Assembly: GCA_019802505.1 (NCBI GenBank)
Contig: JAFMOC010000787.1
Coordinates: forward strand, 62,001-126,000
DNA from: Corydoras sp. C115
Lineage: Eukaryota; Chordata; Actinopteri; Siluriformes; Callichthyidae
Length of the DNA: 64,000 nt
Reading direction: 5' to 3'
The notes below the pieces were generated by a model. The model did not search any database. It was not told the DNA's origin and worked only from the letters and a program-made list of their open reading frames with translations. Shown here one piece after another: positions 10,640 to 19,961 of this stretch. The stretch's first letter is position 1. Each line of letters begins with the position of its first letter. The translations under genes and the position numbers were made by a program.

Positions 10640-11100
10640 TAAGTATGGAACCCTAATGCAGCAGGGTACATGATACATGATACAGTAATATACATGACCT
10701 CATACTCGTCCCTTCCATACATTCTGGTCGTTCTACCCCCTTTGCAGAAAACTCCCCCCAACGTCTGATGAGGGCGCGGTAGCTCAGTGTTTAGGGTGGT
10801 TAGTGGTGTGGGCTATCAATTTGAAGGTTGGCGGTTCAAATCCCAGGTCCACTGAAGTTACCAGTGTGGGTTCTTGAGCAAGACCCTTAACTCTAACTGC
10901 TCCAGAGATGCTGTGATTAACCCTGTGTTCACCTTGTAAGTCGCTTTGGATAAAAGCATCTGCTAAATGACCAAATGTAATGTAATGTACCCTCCATGCT
11001 TCAGGGTCTGGATGGTGTTCTAGAGGTTCCTCCAAACATGGCAAGTGGAGTTGATACCAAAAAAGCTGTGATCTCATCTGATCACATGACCTTCTCCCAT
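10640..11100 (-). pseudogene. Tc1/mariner remnant in palindrome right arm
   Basis: Reverse-strand counterpart of the 9.4-9.9 kb remnant. Recognisable parts are the metal-site region (GTCATGTGATCAGATGAGA reversed near 11075-11095), the heavily decayed middle, and the CGGAATGTATGGAAGGGACG segment near 10710-10730. It is split by a V-SINE. Confidence 0.65.
10771..10985 (+). repeat. V-SINE (second tRNA-derived SINE family)
   Basis: A box GGTAGCTCAGTG and B box GGTTCAAATCC form the tRNA-like head. The central V-domain reads TTGAGCAAGACCCTTAACTC, and the 3' tail GTCGCTTTGGATAAAAGCATC matches the L2-type LINE end that mobilises this family. It is essentially full length. Confidence 0.85.
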
Positions 11101-11101
11101 C

Positions 11102-11103
<2 letters not shown>

Positions 11104-11132
<29 letters not shown>

Positions 11133-11176
11133 CTTATGTCAAACTCCCTGATGTCAAACTCCCTGATGTCAAACTC
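11104..11176. repeat. (TC)n tract plus 15-bp tandem repeat
   Basis: TC dinucleotides run from 11104 to 11131, followed by three TGATGTCAAACTCCC-type units. From 11177 to about 11590 the sequence is AT-rich without recognisable genes. Confidence 0.9.
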
Positions 11177-11715
11177 GAAATGCGGAATTGAACTGAATCG
11201 ATACATTTGAATCACGGTGTTCCGAACCACTGTTTGGAAGTCCGTATCAAAAGGGGAAAGTCACGTGACCGTTCCAAAAAACGGTCACGTGACACGTGAC
11301 TCAGCTGGTCTGAGATCAGAATGTTTGGTCTCCCAAATGCTTCTTAATGAATCTGCTCTCTGATCTCAGAACTGTGCTTGCTTTCACATGACAACATTGC
11401 CACACCCTCATACACTTTAAAAGAGAAGCATAACAATTGTGACTGTTTTTGTGAAGAAGGAAATAACAAGTTGAATTGCTTTATATAAACACCATACTCC
11501 ATACAATTAGTCAAACCATTTATAAAACGGAAGGATCACCACAAGTGATTTTATGGGGATAAACTTAAATTAGAATTTTATTTTACTTTACATGGACACT
11601 TTTCAGTGCCTGTACTTACCTATTGTACCTATTGACTCCACCGCGGCGAGCCAGACGGCGGATAGCGGGCTTAGTGATTCCCTGGATGTTATCACGAAGG
11701 ACTTTACGGTGCCGT

Positions 11716-12128
11716 TGTCAGGGTTGGGAGTGCTAGGCCACTCCCCCCTGTTTTCATATTGCGGTGTTGGCCGTTCGGGGTTCCCGTAGGTAGGGCCCAT
11801 CCCCTTGTGCTGGGATTGGGTCCTACCTAATCACATGTGGCCTGCTGACTACACTTAAAGTGCGCATGCGCCCGGAGTCAGCAGGCCAGCATTGTATTTA
11901 TATGTATGTATAGCTTTGTGTTACGTTGGGTTCGTTTCGGTTTTGGATTTATTTGTTTGGGTAGCGCTTGCTCCAGGCACGTCCCACCATGCCTTCAGCG
12001 GCGTTCTCGCTGATTTCAGCATTAAATATCCTCTTTGTTTGCTTACCTGGTCACCTAGCTCGCTTCTTTGCACCACACCGCACCACGCAGCACCGCCGTT
12101 GGACGGACAGCGTCGCCCGCTTATAACA
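11716..12128 (+). mobile_element. LTR (413 bp), family TGTCAGGKTTGGGAG
   Basis: Begins TGTCAGGGTTGGGAG and ends CTTATAACA, followed by the internal start GAATGCTGGCCTCC. The same junction order is seen in reverse at 23796-24259. Other members are at 40310-40464 and 45284-45805. No matching 3' LTR was found downstream of the repeat region, so this is a 5' LTR of a truncated element. Confidence 0.7.
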
Positions 12129-12278
12129 GAATGCTGGCCTCCAACCCCGCGAAGTCCAGGAGTCCTCGTCCGGGTAAGCGCCCTTTTTTGTGTAATTTCC
12201 CCGCTAACGCATATCCCGTATTATCGGTCCGTCCCGGCAGTCGGTGGTTGATCGCCGCTTCTTCGGCCACCTTTAGCC

Positions 12279-12720
12279 GTGTTGTTCGGCTGCAGCTTCG
12301 GCTGCATTAACTCGGCGCTAGCCCCGCCATTAGCCACGTTGTCCGGCTGCAGCTTCGGCTGCAACTTCGGCTGCATTAACTCGGCGCTAGCCCCGCCATT
12401 AGCCGCGTTGTCCGGCTGCAGCTTCGGCTGCATTAACTCGGCGCTAGCCCCGCCATTAGCCGCGTTGTTCGGCTGCAGCTTCGGCTGCATTAACTCGGCG
12501 CTAGCCCCGCCATTAGCCGCGTTGCATTATCTCGCCGATAGCCCATCCTCCGGCTGCAGTATTGGCTACAGTAGCTCGTCACTAGCCCCGCCATTAGCCT
12601 AGTCCCCAGCTGCAGCATCCCGGCTACTTTAGCCCGGCGCTAGCCCCGCCATTAGCCGTTTCCTTGGCTGCAGCAATCGGCTACATTAGCTTGGCGCTAG
12701 CCCCGCCATTAAGTTTTGCT
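12279..12720 (+). repeat. 57-bp tandem repeat array
   Basis: Units such as GCATTAACTCGGCGCTAGCC then CCGCCATTAGCCGCGTTGT repeat about seven times, with decay toward the right. The 57-bp period is 19 codons, so frames stay open on both strands. It belongs to the internal region of the LTR element. Confidence 0.85.
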
Positions 12721-13797
12721 GTAGTTCTGCAGAGTCCGCGTTGTGCTCTCCGACACCAGAGTCCACGTTGTGCTCTCCGGCACCAGAGTCCACATTGTGC
12801 TCTCCGGCGTCTGGGCCCGCAGGTATCACCCTCAAAGTGTTCCGTCGCCCTCGCGCTCTCAGTGGGTCACGGCGCCGCCGCGCTCACAAAGGGTCACGTC
12901 GCCCCCGCAGCCTCAAGGGGTCACGTCGCTCTCACGCACTCAAAAGGTTACGGAGTTCCCGTATCCTCAAAGGGTCATGTCGCCCTCGCGCTCTCAATGG
13001 GTCACGGCGCCGCCGCGCTCACAAAGGGTCACGTCGCCCCCGCAGCCTCAAGGGGTCACGTTGCTCTTGCGCGCCCAAATGGTTATGGCGTTCCCGTATC
13101 CTCAAAGGGTCACATCGCCCTCACGCTCTCAAGGGGTCACGGCACCGTTGCGCTCACAAAGGGTCACGTCGCCCCTGCATGCTCAAGGGGTCACGTCGCT
13201 CTCGCGCACTCAAATGGTTACAACGTTCCCGTATCCTCAAAGGGTCACGTCGCCCTCGCGCTCTCAAGGGGTCATGGCGCCGCTGTGCTCTCAAAGGGTT
13301 ACGGCGTCCCCGTATCCTCAAAGGGTCACGTCGCCCCCGCATGCTCAAAGGGTCACGTCCCCCTTGCGCTCACAAAGGGCCACGTAGCCCTCGCGCGCTC
13401 AAAGGGCCACAGCGCCGCCGCGCTCACAAAGGGTCACGTCCCCCCTGCATCCTCAAGGGGTCACGTCACCCTCGCGCCCACAAAGGGGTACAGCGCCTCT
13501 GCGGTCACAAGGGGTCGCGTCGCCCCCGCATCCTCAAGGGGTCACGTCGCCCTCGCGCCCTCAAGGGGTCACGTCATCTCCGTATCCTTAGGGGGTCGCA
13601 TGGCCCTCGCGCTCACAAAGGGTCCGCACTCACAAGGGGTCGCATCGCCCCCGCATCCTCAAGGGGTCACGTCGCCCTCACGCCCTCAAGGGGTCACGTC
13701 GCCCCCGCACCCTCAAGGGGTCACGTCACCGTCCTCGTGCCCTCTATACGGTCTCACCGACTTATTCACGTTTAAACAGTATTACTTTTCTTTCTGA
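12664..13797 (+). CDS. tandem-nonapeptide ORF in LTR element internal region
   Basis: A 377-residue open frame whose core is a run of about 32 nine-residue units of the form GHVALALSK / GHGAAALTK / GYGVPVSSK. The two other forward frames are also open over most of it, because a stop-free 27-bp unit keeps all frames open, so the true coding frame is uncertain. No gag, protease, reverse transcriptase or integrase motif is present. A larger period of five units (135 bp) is visible. An AATAAA-type signal lies just after the frame, near 13805-13815. It may be non-coding satellite-like filler of a non-autonomous element. Confidence 0.35.
   Translation: MAAAIGYISLALAPPLSFAVVLQSPRCALRHQSPRCALRHQSPHCALRRLGPQVSPSKCSVALALSVGHGAAALTKGHVAPAASRGHVALTHSKGYGVPVSSKGHVALALSMGHGAAALTKGHVAPAASRGHVALARPNGYGVPVSSKGHIALTLSRGHGTVALTKGHVAPACSRGHVALAHSNGYNVPVSSKGHVALALSRGHGAAVLSKGYGVPVSSKGHVAPACSKGHVPLALTKGHVALARSKGHSAAALTKGHVPPASSRGHVTLAPTKGYSASAVTRGRVAPASSRGHVALAPSRGHVISVSLGGRMALALTKGPHSQGVASPPHPQGVTSPSRPQGVTSPPHPQGVTSPSSCPLYGLTDLFTFKQYYFSF
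12860..13740 (+). repeat. 27-bp tandem repeat array (about 32 units)
   Basis: The consensus is close to GGGTCACGTCGCCCTCGCGC then NCTCAAA. Units fall in a repeating order (ALALSK, AAALTK, APAASR, ALTHSK, VPVSSK types), showing expansion of multi-unit blocks. The array is uniformly GC-rich, unlike its AT-rich surroundings. Confidence 0.9.
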
Positions 13798-13861
13798 ATC
13801 GTTATTAAAAATAAAAAACAACAATGCACTGCGCTGTAAACCATCTCACATTAAGTTATTT

Positions 13862-14040
13862 GTCCAAAAACATGGATGAAGGTCAATTGAATTCTCCAAA
13901 TTGCCCCATATAGAGTGTATTATGTTGGTGTGTGTGAGTGTGTGCCCAGTGATAGATTAGCGCCCTGGGTATATCTGCCCAATGCCCGAAACCTTTTCCC
14001 CTGGATGGGCATGGAGAACCCCCTCGCAAAAGTCTATTCC
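13862..14040 (+). repeat. DANA-type SINE, 3' part
   Basis: Starts at GTCCAAAAACATGG and runs through GGATGGGCATGGAG. The tRNA-like head is absent. Confidence 0.75.
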
Positions 14041-14084
14041 CGCCACCTTCTCCCCCATCGCCATGGCGATCGTGACACACGCTG

Positions 14085-14420
14085 AAATGAAAATTAAAGA
14101 ACGTGTTGATGTTCCACTGAAGCAGTGCATCGTGGGAAAACGTGTAGGCCTGACTTTTTACCTTGGGGAACGTTCTTAATGTGTTCTAGTGCAAATTGAC
14201 TTTCTGGTTTTATTCATCTGGGTTTTAGATCATCATCTTTGGAACATCAAATATTTTAACCATAACCATAACCATTGGTTCTCTGGCTGAGTGCCAGATT
14301 TAACAAACAGGTTCATCACATGACCTCATTTTGCAGAAACAGAACACGAGTCGGAACCCTCGAACATCGAGCGTTAAGGGCCTTGCTTAAGGTTGGACAT
14401 GGTGTTGGAACCCCAAACCT
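14085..14420. repeat. partial duplication unit, copy A4
   Basis: Collinear with about 3977-4300 of unit A1, from AAAGAACGTGTTGATGTTCC to the GTTAAGGGCCTTGCTTAAGG segment. 14420-14640 is unique with nothing recognised. Confidence 0.75.
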
Positions 14421-14639
14421 CCAGAGTGATTGTGCAACAACACTAACCAACCAACTAACTGTTAATTAAAGAACGGTTATTAAGGTTATTAGATTATTAA
14501 GGTGGTAGGTTCCATATGTCATAGAGATGTAGGTCAGATCTGGGTGAGTGGTCCTCCATCTGGTCCACTGGATAACTGCATGGGAACCAGAATGGAACCT
14601 ATTAGGAGAATATTCATTTGGCCCACGTGTTCAGCAGAC

Positions 14640-15240
14640 AGGTTTCCTCCCACAGTCCAAAAAGATGGATTCAAGGTGAATTAGCTGCTCTAAATCGCCT
14701 CTGGGTGGCAGAGTTGCCTCTGAATGGAGTTTGCATGTTCTCCCCAACTTTTCCTGGTTTCCTTTGGGTTTCCTAGTTTCCCACAGCCATGAAACTTGAA
14801 TTCAAGGTGAATTGGCTGCTTTAAATTGCCCCAAGTGGCACGTTTGCCTCTTAGCGCTGGGTATCCAGGTTCAAATCCCAATCTCAGTGGATTTTGCATG
14901 TTCTCCTTATGTCTCCCTAGATTTTCCAGTCCAAAAACTTGAATTCAAGGTAAATTGGCTGTTCCAAAATTGCCCCTGAGTGGCATGGTTACCTCTCAGT
15001 GCTGGGAAATCAGGTTCGAGTCCCAATCTCGGCAGTTTGCATGTCCTCCTCGTGTCCCCCTGGTTTCCCACAGTCCAAAAACTTGAATTCAAGGTGAAGT
15101 GAAGTGAACTGGCATGGTTGCCTCAGCGCTGGGGATACAGGTTCGAATTCCGATCTGGGTGGCGTTTGTATGTTCTCCACATGTGTGTGTGGGTTTCTTA
15201 CCCCAGTTCTCCACTTTTCCACAGTCCAAAAAACATGAAT
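14640..15240 (+). repeat. head-to-tail SINE-segment array (about four units)
   Basis: Units of roughly 130-170 bp repeat the order CCACAGTCC, TTGAATTCAAGGTGAATTGG, TGGCACGGTTGCCTC, GGTTCGAATCCCAATC and GTTTGCATGTTCTCC. The head of each unit joins the body of the previous one, so this is tandem amplification of a SINE part. Confidence 0.7.
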
Positions 15241-15594
15241 TTGTTAAGTTCACCTTTTATTCATTAAGGTGGTTGATTTGAACGGGCAGCGTTTCAGGGA
15301 CGGAATGGTTCTAATGCCGGAATGCAGGGTTTGTCGTCCTAACGAATCACGTCAACACGTCTTCAGTTCTCTGGATCCTTTCTGAGTCCTATCCCTGCAG
15401 GGGGGCTCGGTCACCGAGACAAATTCCTTACCTCACTGAAAACTCGACATGGTTTTCTGTCCTTTGTGGTTGGGACTGGTAATGCGCACTGTCCTTATCT
15501 ACGTTTAGAACCGGGGATCTTGGAGCATTACTGTAGGTAGTCATGTTCTAAAGGTCCATATGAACTGGTCTATGATTCAGTACAACCTTCTGGT

Positions 15595-15900
15595 TCACCA
15601 AAGCAATGCATCGTGGGAAACAGTGGCCGTCTGAGTTTTACCTCAGTGCAAATATTTTGTTAGAACCTTTAATAATTTGTTCTTCGGTGTGATTTGTTTG
15701 TTAAAAAAAAAAAAAACGAATCATCACATGACCTCAGTTTCATCACATGACCTCAGTTTCATTCGAAGTGACTCACAGGGATCCGAACCTGATGTTTGGG
15801 GTCAGAACGCAGTGTCAGTCATGATACAGGAACCCTGAGGCTATGAAGGTTGAGGGTCTCGCTCATGGAACCAACATTGAGAACCCGACACCCCACAAAC
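15595..15900. repeat. diverged relative of duplication unit (A5)
   Basis: Shares landmarks with 4000-4320: CACCAAAGCAATGCATCGTG, TTTTACCTCAGTGCAAAT, and the GAACCCTGAGGCTATGAAGG segment. It lies upstream of the plus-strand Ly6-like gene, as the unit does for the first Ly6 gene. 15240-15595 has no recognised content. Confidence 0.45.
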
Positions 15901-16045
15901 AACGCAGGGACAAATAAAGAGTTCCACCAGCTGTGACATCACTGTGACCTCATCAACCTGTAACCAGATCATGTGACCTCACCAACGTGTAAACAGATCA
16001 TGTGACCTCACAGCCTCCAGGCAGAGGAGGTTGGGTCCGGGAGGA

Positions 16046-16051
16046 TATAAA
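16046..16051 (+). promoter_or_regulatory. TATA box of plus-strand Ly6-like gene
   Basis: TATAAA in the context GGAGGATATAAAGAGC, about 100 bases upstream of the start codon, with no ATG in between. The predicted 5' leader therefore runs straight into the first coding exon. 15900-16045 repeats CATGTGACCTCA-type motifs three times. Confidence 0.6.
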
Positions 16052-16148
16052 GAGCAAGGAATCTGTCCTATCCTGGTACAGAAGGTTCCATTCCTCCTGG
16101 AAGAAAAGCATCATCTAGAACTCACTAAAGACGTTCTGCAGCAAAACG

Positions 16149-16971
16149 ATGAATGTCCTGCTCATGACTGTGCTTCTGGTTCTGGTCCTGACAAAAGGTA
16201 ATAACGTCTTTCGAGCTAGTCAGCATGTTCTGTATTATATACGAGAATCTGATGTTAGAACCAGGATGAAGAGTGTCATTCTGCTTAATCCTCTACTATG
16301 GTCGGGGGGGGTTCCTATGTCCATCCATGGAGAACGTTTTGGGCGCTGGCCAATACATCCAGGAGAGGGTGCCAATCTATCACTGGGCACACACACAATC
16401 TATATGGGGCAATTTAGAGCATTTACCTTCAATCCAAGTTTTGAACTGTGGGAGGAAACCGGAGAACCCGGAGGAAACCTAATTCACCGGAGGAAGCTAA
16501 TTCACCTTGAATCCATTTTTTTTGACTGTGGGAGAAAAACGGAGAACCCATAGAAAATCAAGAAAAGATCAGTTTTTTTGGTTCTAAGCAGCGGAATGTT
16601 GCTGATATGTTCTCATTCTCTTTCGTAGCTTCTGCTCTTAAATGTGTGAAGTGCACCATCGGCGAGCCCACGTGTTCTACTAAAGCATGTTCTCCTTTTG
16701 CCAATGTTTGCATCACTCATAAATCTGCTTCAGGTGTGGGTGCGGGTACCTGAAGCACGGTCCGGACTCCGGGGTTCTCCGTGGAACTCATGTGCTTTGT
16801 TCTTCAGGTCAGCAGACGAAGATGTGCACCAGCATTGCGGTCTGCGGCCAGTACCTGATGCTGCTGGGTTCGAACTGCGTCGCTGCTAGCAGCACAGTCC
16901 CTGGAAGAAGAATTAAGAGTGACCTTCATGAGGAAGAGGCGGAGGAGCAGGAAGAGGAGGTGGAGGAGTAA
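16149..16971 (+). CDS. Ly6-like small secreted cysteine-rich protein, three exons
   Basis: Exons 16149-16197, 16629-16733 and 16808-16971 with GT-AG borders and phase 1 introns encode 105 residues. The signal peptide is MNVLLMTVLLVLVLTK. Exon 2 is 105 nt, the same length and phase as exon 2 of the minus-strand Ly6 gene, and opens with ALKCVKCT, the usual CxxC start of a three-finger domain. Exon 3 holds only three cysteines and lacks the CC..D.CN ending. It finishes instead in a glutamate-rich tail (EEEAEEQEEEVEE) before TAA. AATAAA lies at 17016-17021. It may be a divergent family member or a decaying one in which the last disulfide loop has been lost. A SINE occupies intron 1. Expression data are needed to separate these readings. 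Confidence 0.65.
16283..16555 (-). repeat. DANA-type SINE in intron 1 of Ly6-like gene
   Basis: The reverse tail starts near TTAATCCTCTACTATGGTCG. The body ends with a repeated AATTCACCTTGAATCC block. The tRNA-like head is missing. Confidence 0.75.
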
Positions 16972-17052
16972 GAGGAGGAGGAGGATTCCCATCCAAACAT
17001 ATGACTCACTGTGAAAATAAAACATCAGCACCAAAAAGGGAAAATATTTCTG

Positions 17053-17130
17053 TCATTCATTATCTGCCGCCTTATCCTCTACTTGGGTCGTGGGGGGGGG
17101 GGGGGGGTTTCCAATGCCCATCCAGGAGAG
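17053..17130 (-). repeat. DANA-type SINE tail fragment
   Basis: ATTCATTATCTGCCGCC to GCCCATCCAGGAGAGAAC with an internal poly(G) run at 17091-17107. It directly abuts the 45-bp array. Confidence 0.7.
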
Positions 17131-17140
17131 AACATTCTTT

Positions 17141-17440
17141 TCCAGTGGAACATCTGTGGAACATGTGGGAACAGTTTGGGGAAGCCCTATTTCTGTTCCA
17201 GTGGAACATGTGGGAACATTTTGGGGAAGCCCTATTTCTGTTCCAGTGGAACATGTGGGAACAGTTTAGGGAAGGCCCGTTTCTGTTCCAGTGGAAAGTC
17301 TGAGGAAAGTTTGGGGAAGGCCCGTTTCTGTTCTTGCCCAAACTGTTTCCACACGTTCCACAGACGTTCCACTGGAACAGAAACAGGCCTTCCCCAAAAC
17401 TGTTCCCACACGTTCAACAGCAACAGAAAGGGGCCTTCCC
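17141..17440. repeat. 45-bp tandem array ending in an inverted copy
   Basis: About four direct units of GGAACATGTGGGAACAGTTT then GGGGAAGCCCTATTTCTGTT CCAGT (45 bp, 15 codons) are followed at 17340-17440 by two units in inverse orientation. A transcript could fold into a long stem. The open frames on both strands reflect the stop-free period. Confidence 0.85.
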
Positions 17441-17483
17441 TGAACTATACATAATTTGCATAGTTAATACTTGCATTTGCATT

Positions 17484-17697
17484 GCATTTGCATTTGCATT
17501 TGGTCATTTAGCAGACACTTTTATCCAAAGCGACTTACAAGGTGAACACAGGGTTAATCACGACATCCCTGGAGCAATGAGGGTTAAGGGCCTTGCTCAA
17601 GGACCCACACTGGTAACTTCAGTGGACCTGGGATTTGAACCTCCAAACTTTAGATTGATAGTCCAATGCCTTAACCACTGGGCTACCACTCCCTTAG
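17484..17697 (-). repeat. V-SINE
   Basis: Reverse full-length copy. The tail on the left is ATTTAGCAGACACTTTTATC, the V-domain is reversed (AAGGGCCTTGCTCAAGGACC), and the head is on the right with reversed B and A boxes ending GGGCTACCACTCCC. The left edge has degenerate TTTGCATTTGCA repeats. Confidence 0.85.
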
Positions 17698-17818
17698 TTA
17701 ATACTTAGTATTTTAATTGAATACTGTATATAAGAATGAATCTAAATGACTGAGGTGAGAGGAGCTGTCTCTGGCGCCCTCTGGTGGCTCGTTTCACTAG
17801 CTAATTGATGAATGAATT

Positions 17819-18040
17819 CAGGGGCGTTTTTAGGGTTTAGAAACATCAGAGGCTTTAGCCCAGATCCCTTAATCCCCATCTGTCCTCTTTAAAAATTGCC
17901 CATTCATGAGTATATTTATCCATTTTTCAAACTGTTGTTACATACATTTTGTTTGATCATTCATTGGATTAAATTAAATAACATGAAATATGTCTGTCAG
18001 CAGTGGAGAGCACATTCAGTTCTAATAAATTATGGTTTTG
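17819..18040. repeat. dispersed DNA-transposon-like repeat
   Basis: Begins CAGGGGCGTTTTTAGGG and continues through AACATCAGAGGCTTTAGCCC. The same sequence lies reversed at 41586-41789, ending in CCCCTG. The CAGGGG terminus suggests a hAT-like non-autonomous element, but no transposase is present. 18041-18290 shows nothing recognised. Confidence 0.5.
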
Positions 18041-18289
18041 GCTGAAAATGTTTGAATAAACGAACCTATGCTTTGGCAGAAAAGCATGAATCTGTTTTAC
18101 GAGTCAATCGCAGATGAGACCGTTTTAACAAGGTTTTGCTTTGAAATACCGTAACTTTGCGACAGTTTGCACCTTCAGAAAAAAATTCTGACAGTTTATG
18201 AAAGCTGAGAAGCTGCTCTTTACAGCAATAATACAGTTATTACGGTAACTTTACTCCCAATACTGGCGAAAAAAAATCAGTCTCCCTCA

Positions 18290-18292
<3 letters not shown>

Positions 18293-18327
<35 letters not shown>
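18293..18327. repeat. (CA)n microsatellite
   Basis: Uninterrupted CA repeat with a flanking ACACAGC edge. Confidence 0.95.
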
Positions 18328-18328
<1 letters not shown>

Positions 18329-18384
18329 CTTAGAAACACAAACAGCTGACAGTGACTCCATCGAAAGCTGCTCTCATTTGATTC

Positions 18385-19011
18385 GGGGCTACTGACAAAG
18401 CCCAATACTTTTCCACTGGACAGGTCATTGAGATCTACCAGGGTTAATCTTTTTTTAGGCTTTTATATTGAAACCTGTTTACACACAGCATGTTAGTATT
18501 GTGGAATCTGTTAGAATTGCTCTTTTATTAAACATGTTCCAGCAAATAGCACAGAGAAAACCTGATTTTAGTTACACCCAAACATACAGTATACAGCACA
18601 AATGTACAAAAATCACTGTAACCCACATTTCCCCAAACATCCATCCATCCATCCATCCATCCATTATCTTCTGCATTATCCTCTATTAGGGTCACGGGGT
18701 CATTCAGCCCTCTCGTTCACAGCGACGCCTCAGAGTGACAGAAAATAAAGTATCTTCTGTTCAGACGGTATTTTCACAATTTTAAACTAAAACAAATTAT
18801 ATTTACTCCGATTGAAACTTTATTACACGGTTTAGTTGTTTTTACGCATTTTAGCTATCGCGTTTCAGAGTGAATCACATTGTGTGCGCGTGTGTGTATA
18901 AGCGCTTCTGATACTGTGCTGTAAAAAAAAGCGCTGATACGCTTTTTTTTTTCAAACCTCCATCGCGATCTACCCGACACCCCTTCGCGATCGACGTATT
19001 GAGCACCCCTG
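18385..19011 (+). mobile_element. non-autonomous hAT element
   Basis: The left end resembles the second hAT end at 26711 (ACTTTTCCACTGGACAGGTC then AGATCTACCAGGG). The right end CATCGCGATCTACCC to GAGCACCCCTG is the reverse of the end at 26060. No transposase frame remains. A SINE tail fragment sits at 18638-18700. Parts of the interior recur at 20485-20655 and 22030-22110. Confidence 0.6.
18638..18700 (-). repeat. SINE tail fragment with (CCAT)n
   Basis: CCATCCATCCATCCATCC then TTATCTTCTGCATTATCC and TCTATTAGGGTCACGGGG, inserted in the hAT element. Confidence 0.65.
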
Positions 19012-19300
19012 ATCTAGAACTCTGATCCTGAGGTGAAAGCACAAAGACTGCAATTCATATAGGTCATTTTGGAAAATCTGAGAAAATTTTATTTGCATAA
19101 TAATTTGGAACACAGTGTAGTGCCTACTGTATAGCAGGTGATTTGGGATGCAGCTCTGCTGAACCTCCTGAACTGTGTAATCTACGTGAGTTTTCTACCA
19201 ACTGTAAGAACAATAAAGATCATATAAAAGATTCAAGGTGTCGTCACTACATACAACAGTAAAGGATCTAGAACTCTGATCCTGAGGTGAAAGCACAAAG
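19012..19300. repeat. 35-bp direct repeats flanking 219 bp
   Basis: The 35 bases beginning ATCTAGAACTCTGATCCTGA occur identically at 19012-19046 and 19266-19300. The first abuts the hAT right end. The spacer holds no recognised element. 19301-19960 is otherwise unique with no gene evidence. Confidence 0.8.
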
Positions 19301-19961
19301 CCACTTGAGTGAAAGAACTCCGTCATTCAAAGAGTTTCTTACAAGCATCGACCAATCAGAGAGCAGAGCTGATCAGATCTGCACTAAAGAATAAAGAAGT
19401 TATTAAGATTTAATTAACCACCAAAAACAACATGAAATGGAAAGAGGAGCAGATTAAAAAGCATGGTTCTGTTGAAGTGGAACCCGAACTGTAAATATCA
19501 GCTGACTGTGGGACCTCTGTGAAACATCTCCAGAGGTTCCTAAGAGTTTGGGATGGTTTTGAAACTTTGTAGATGTTTAAATAAATGAATTTGAGATTAA
19601 AAGTTCAACTTGATCCTCTCAAAGAGAAGCAGCGATGTAACCGACTTACGAACCTCCGGAACGATTCCAACACAACGAACCAGCTTTTTATTTACACATC
19701 TCTCAATCACAACGGATACCTGCCTAGATTTATAGATTTTAGTTAATTTTAATCTGGAAACGTTGTTTAATCCGTACGAACAGAACAACCGAGGGAAATG
19801 AGAACTTCGGAAAACAGGTATCGACTCCAACGATTCAATTTACCTCTATTTTAGTACAGCCAGGAGTCAAAGAATTGACTCCTTAACGGTTCTGAAATAC
19901 GGCTCCCTCTTGTGGCAGCAGCCGATATGACGCGTGACGTAAACGAGTCAGCGGTGATAGT

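Larger units (their letters stand above)
9488..11100. repeat. large imperfect palindrome
   Basis: Left arm 9488-10262 and right arm about 10290-11100 are inverted copies of the same segment, with a spacer of only about 27 bases. At the centre, GTGTCCCTACATAGTGAG faces CTCACCATGTAGGGACAC. The right arm is broken by a V-SINE at 10771-10985. Confidence 0.8.

Noticed and set aside
10784..11230. 148-residue reverse frame with an REFDIREFDIR repeat
   Set aside because: It spans a V-SINE, a TC microsatellite and a 15-bp tandem repeat. No coding homology.
12860..13740. Regular repeats considered as a CRISPR array
   Set aside because: The units are contiguous 27-bp tandem repeats without unique spacers, in vertebrate DNA, and no cas genes are present.
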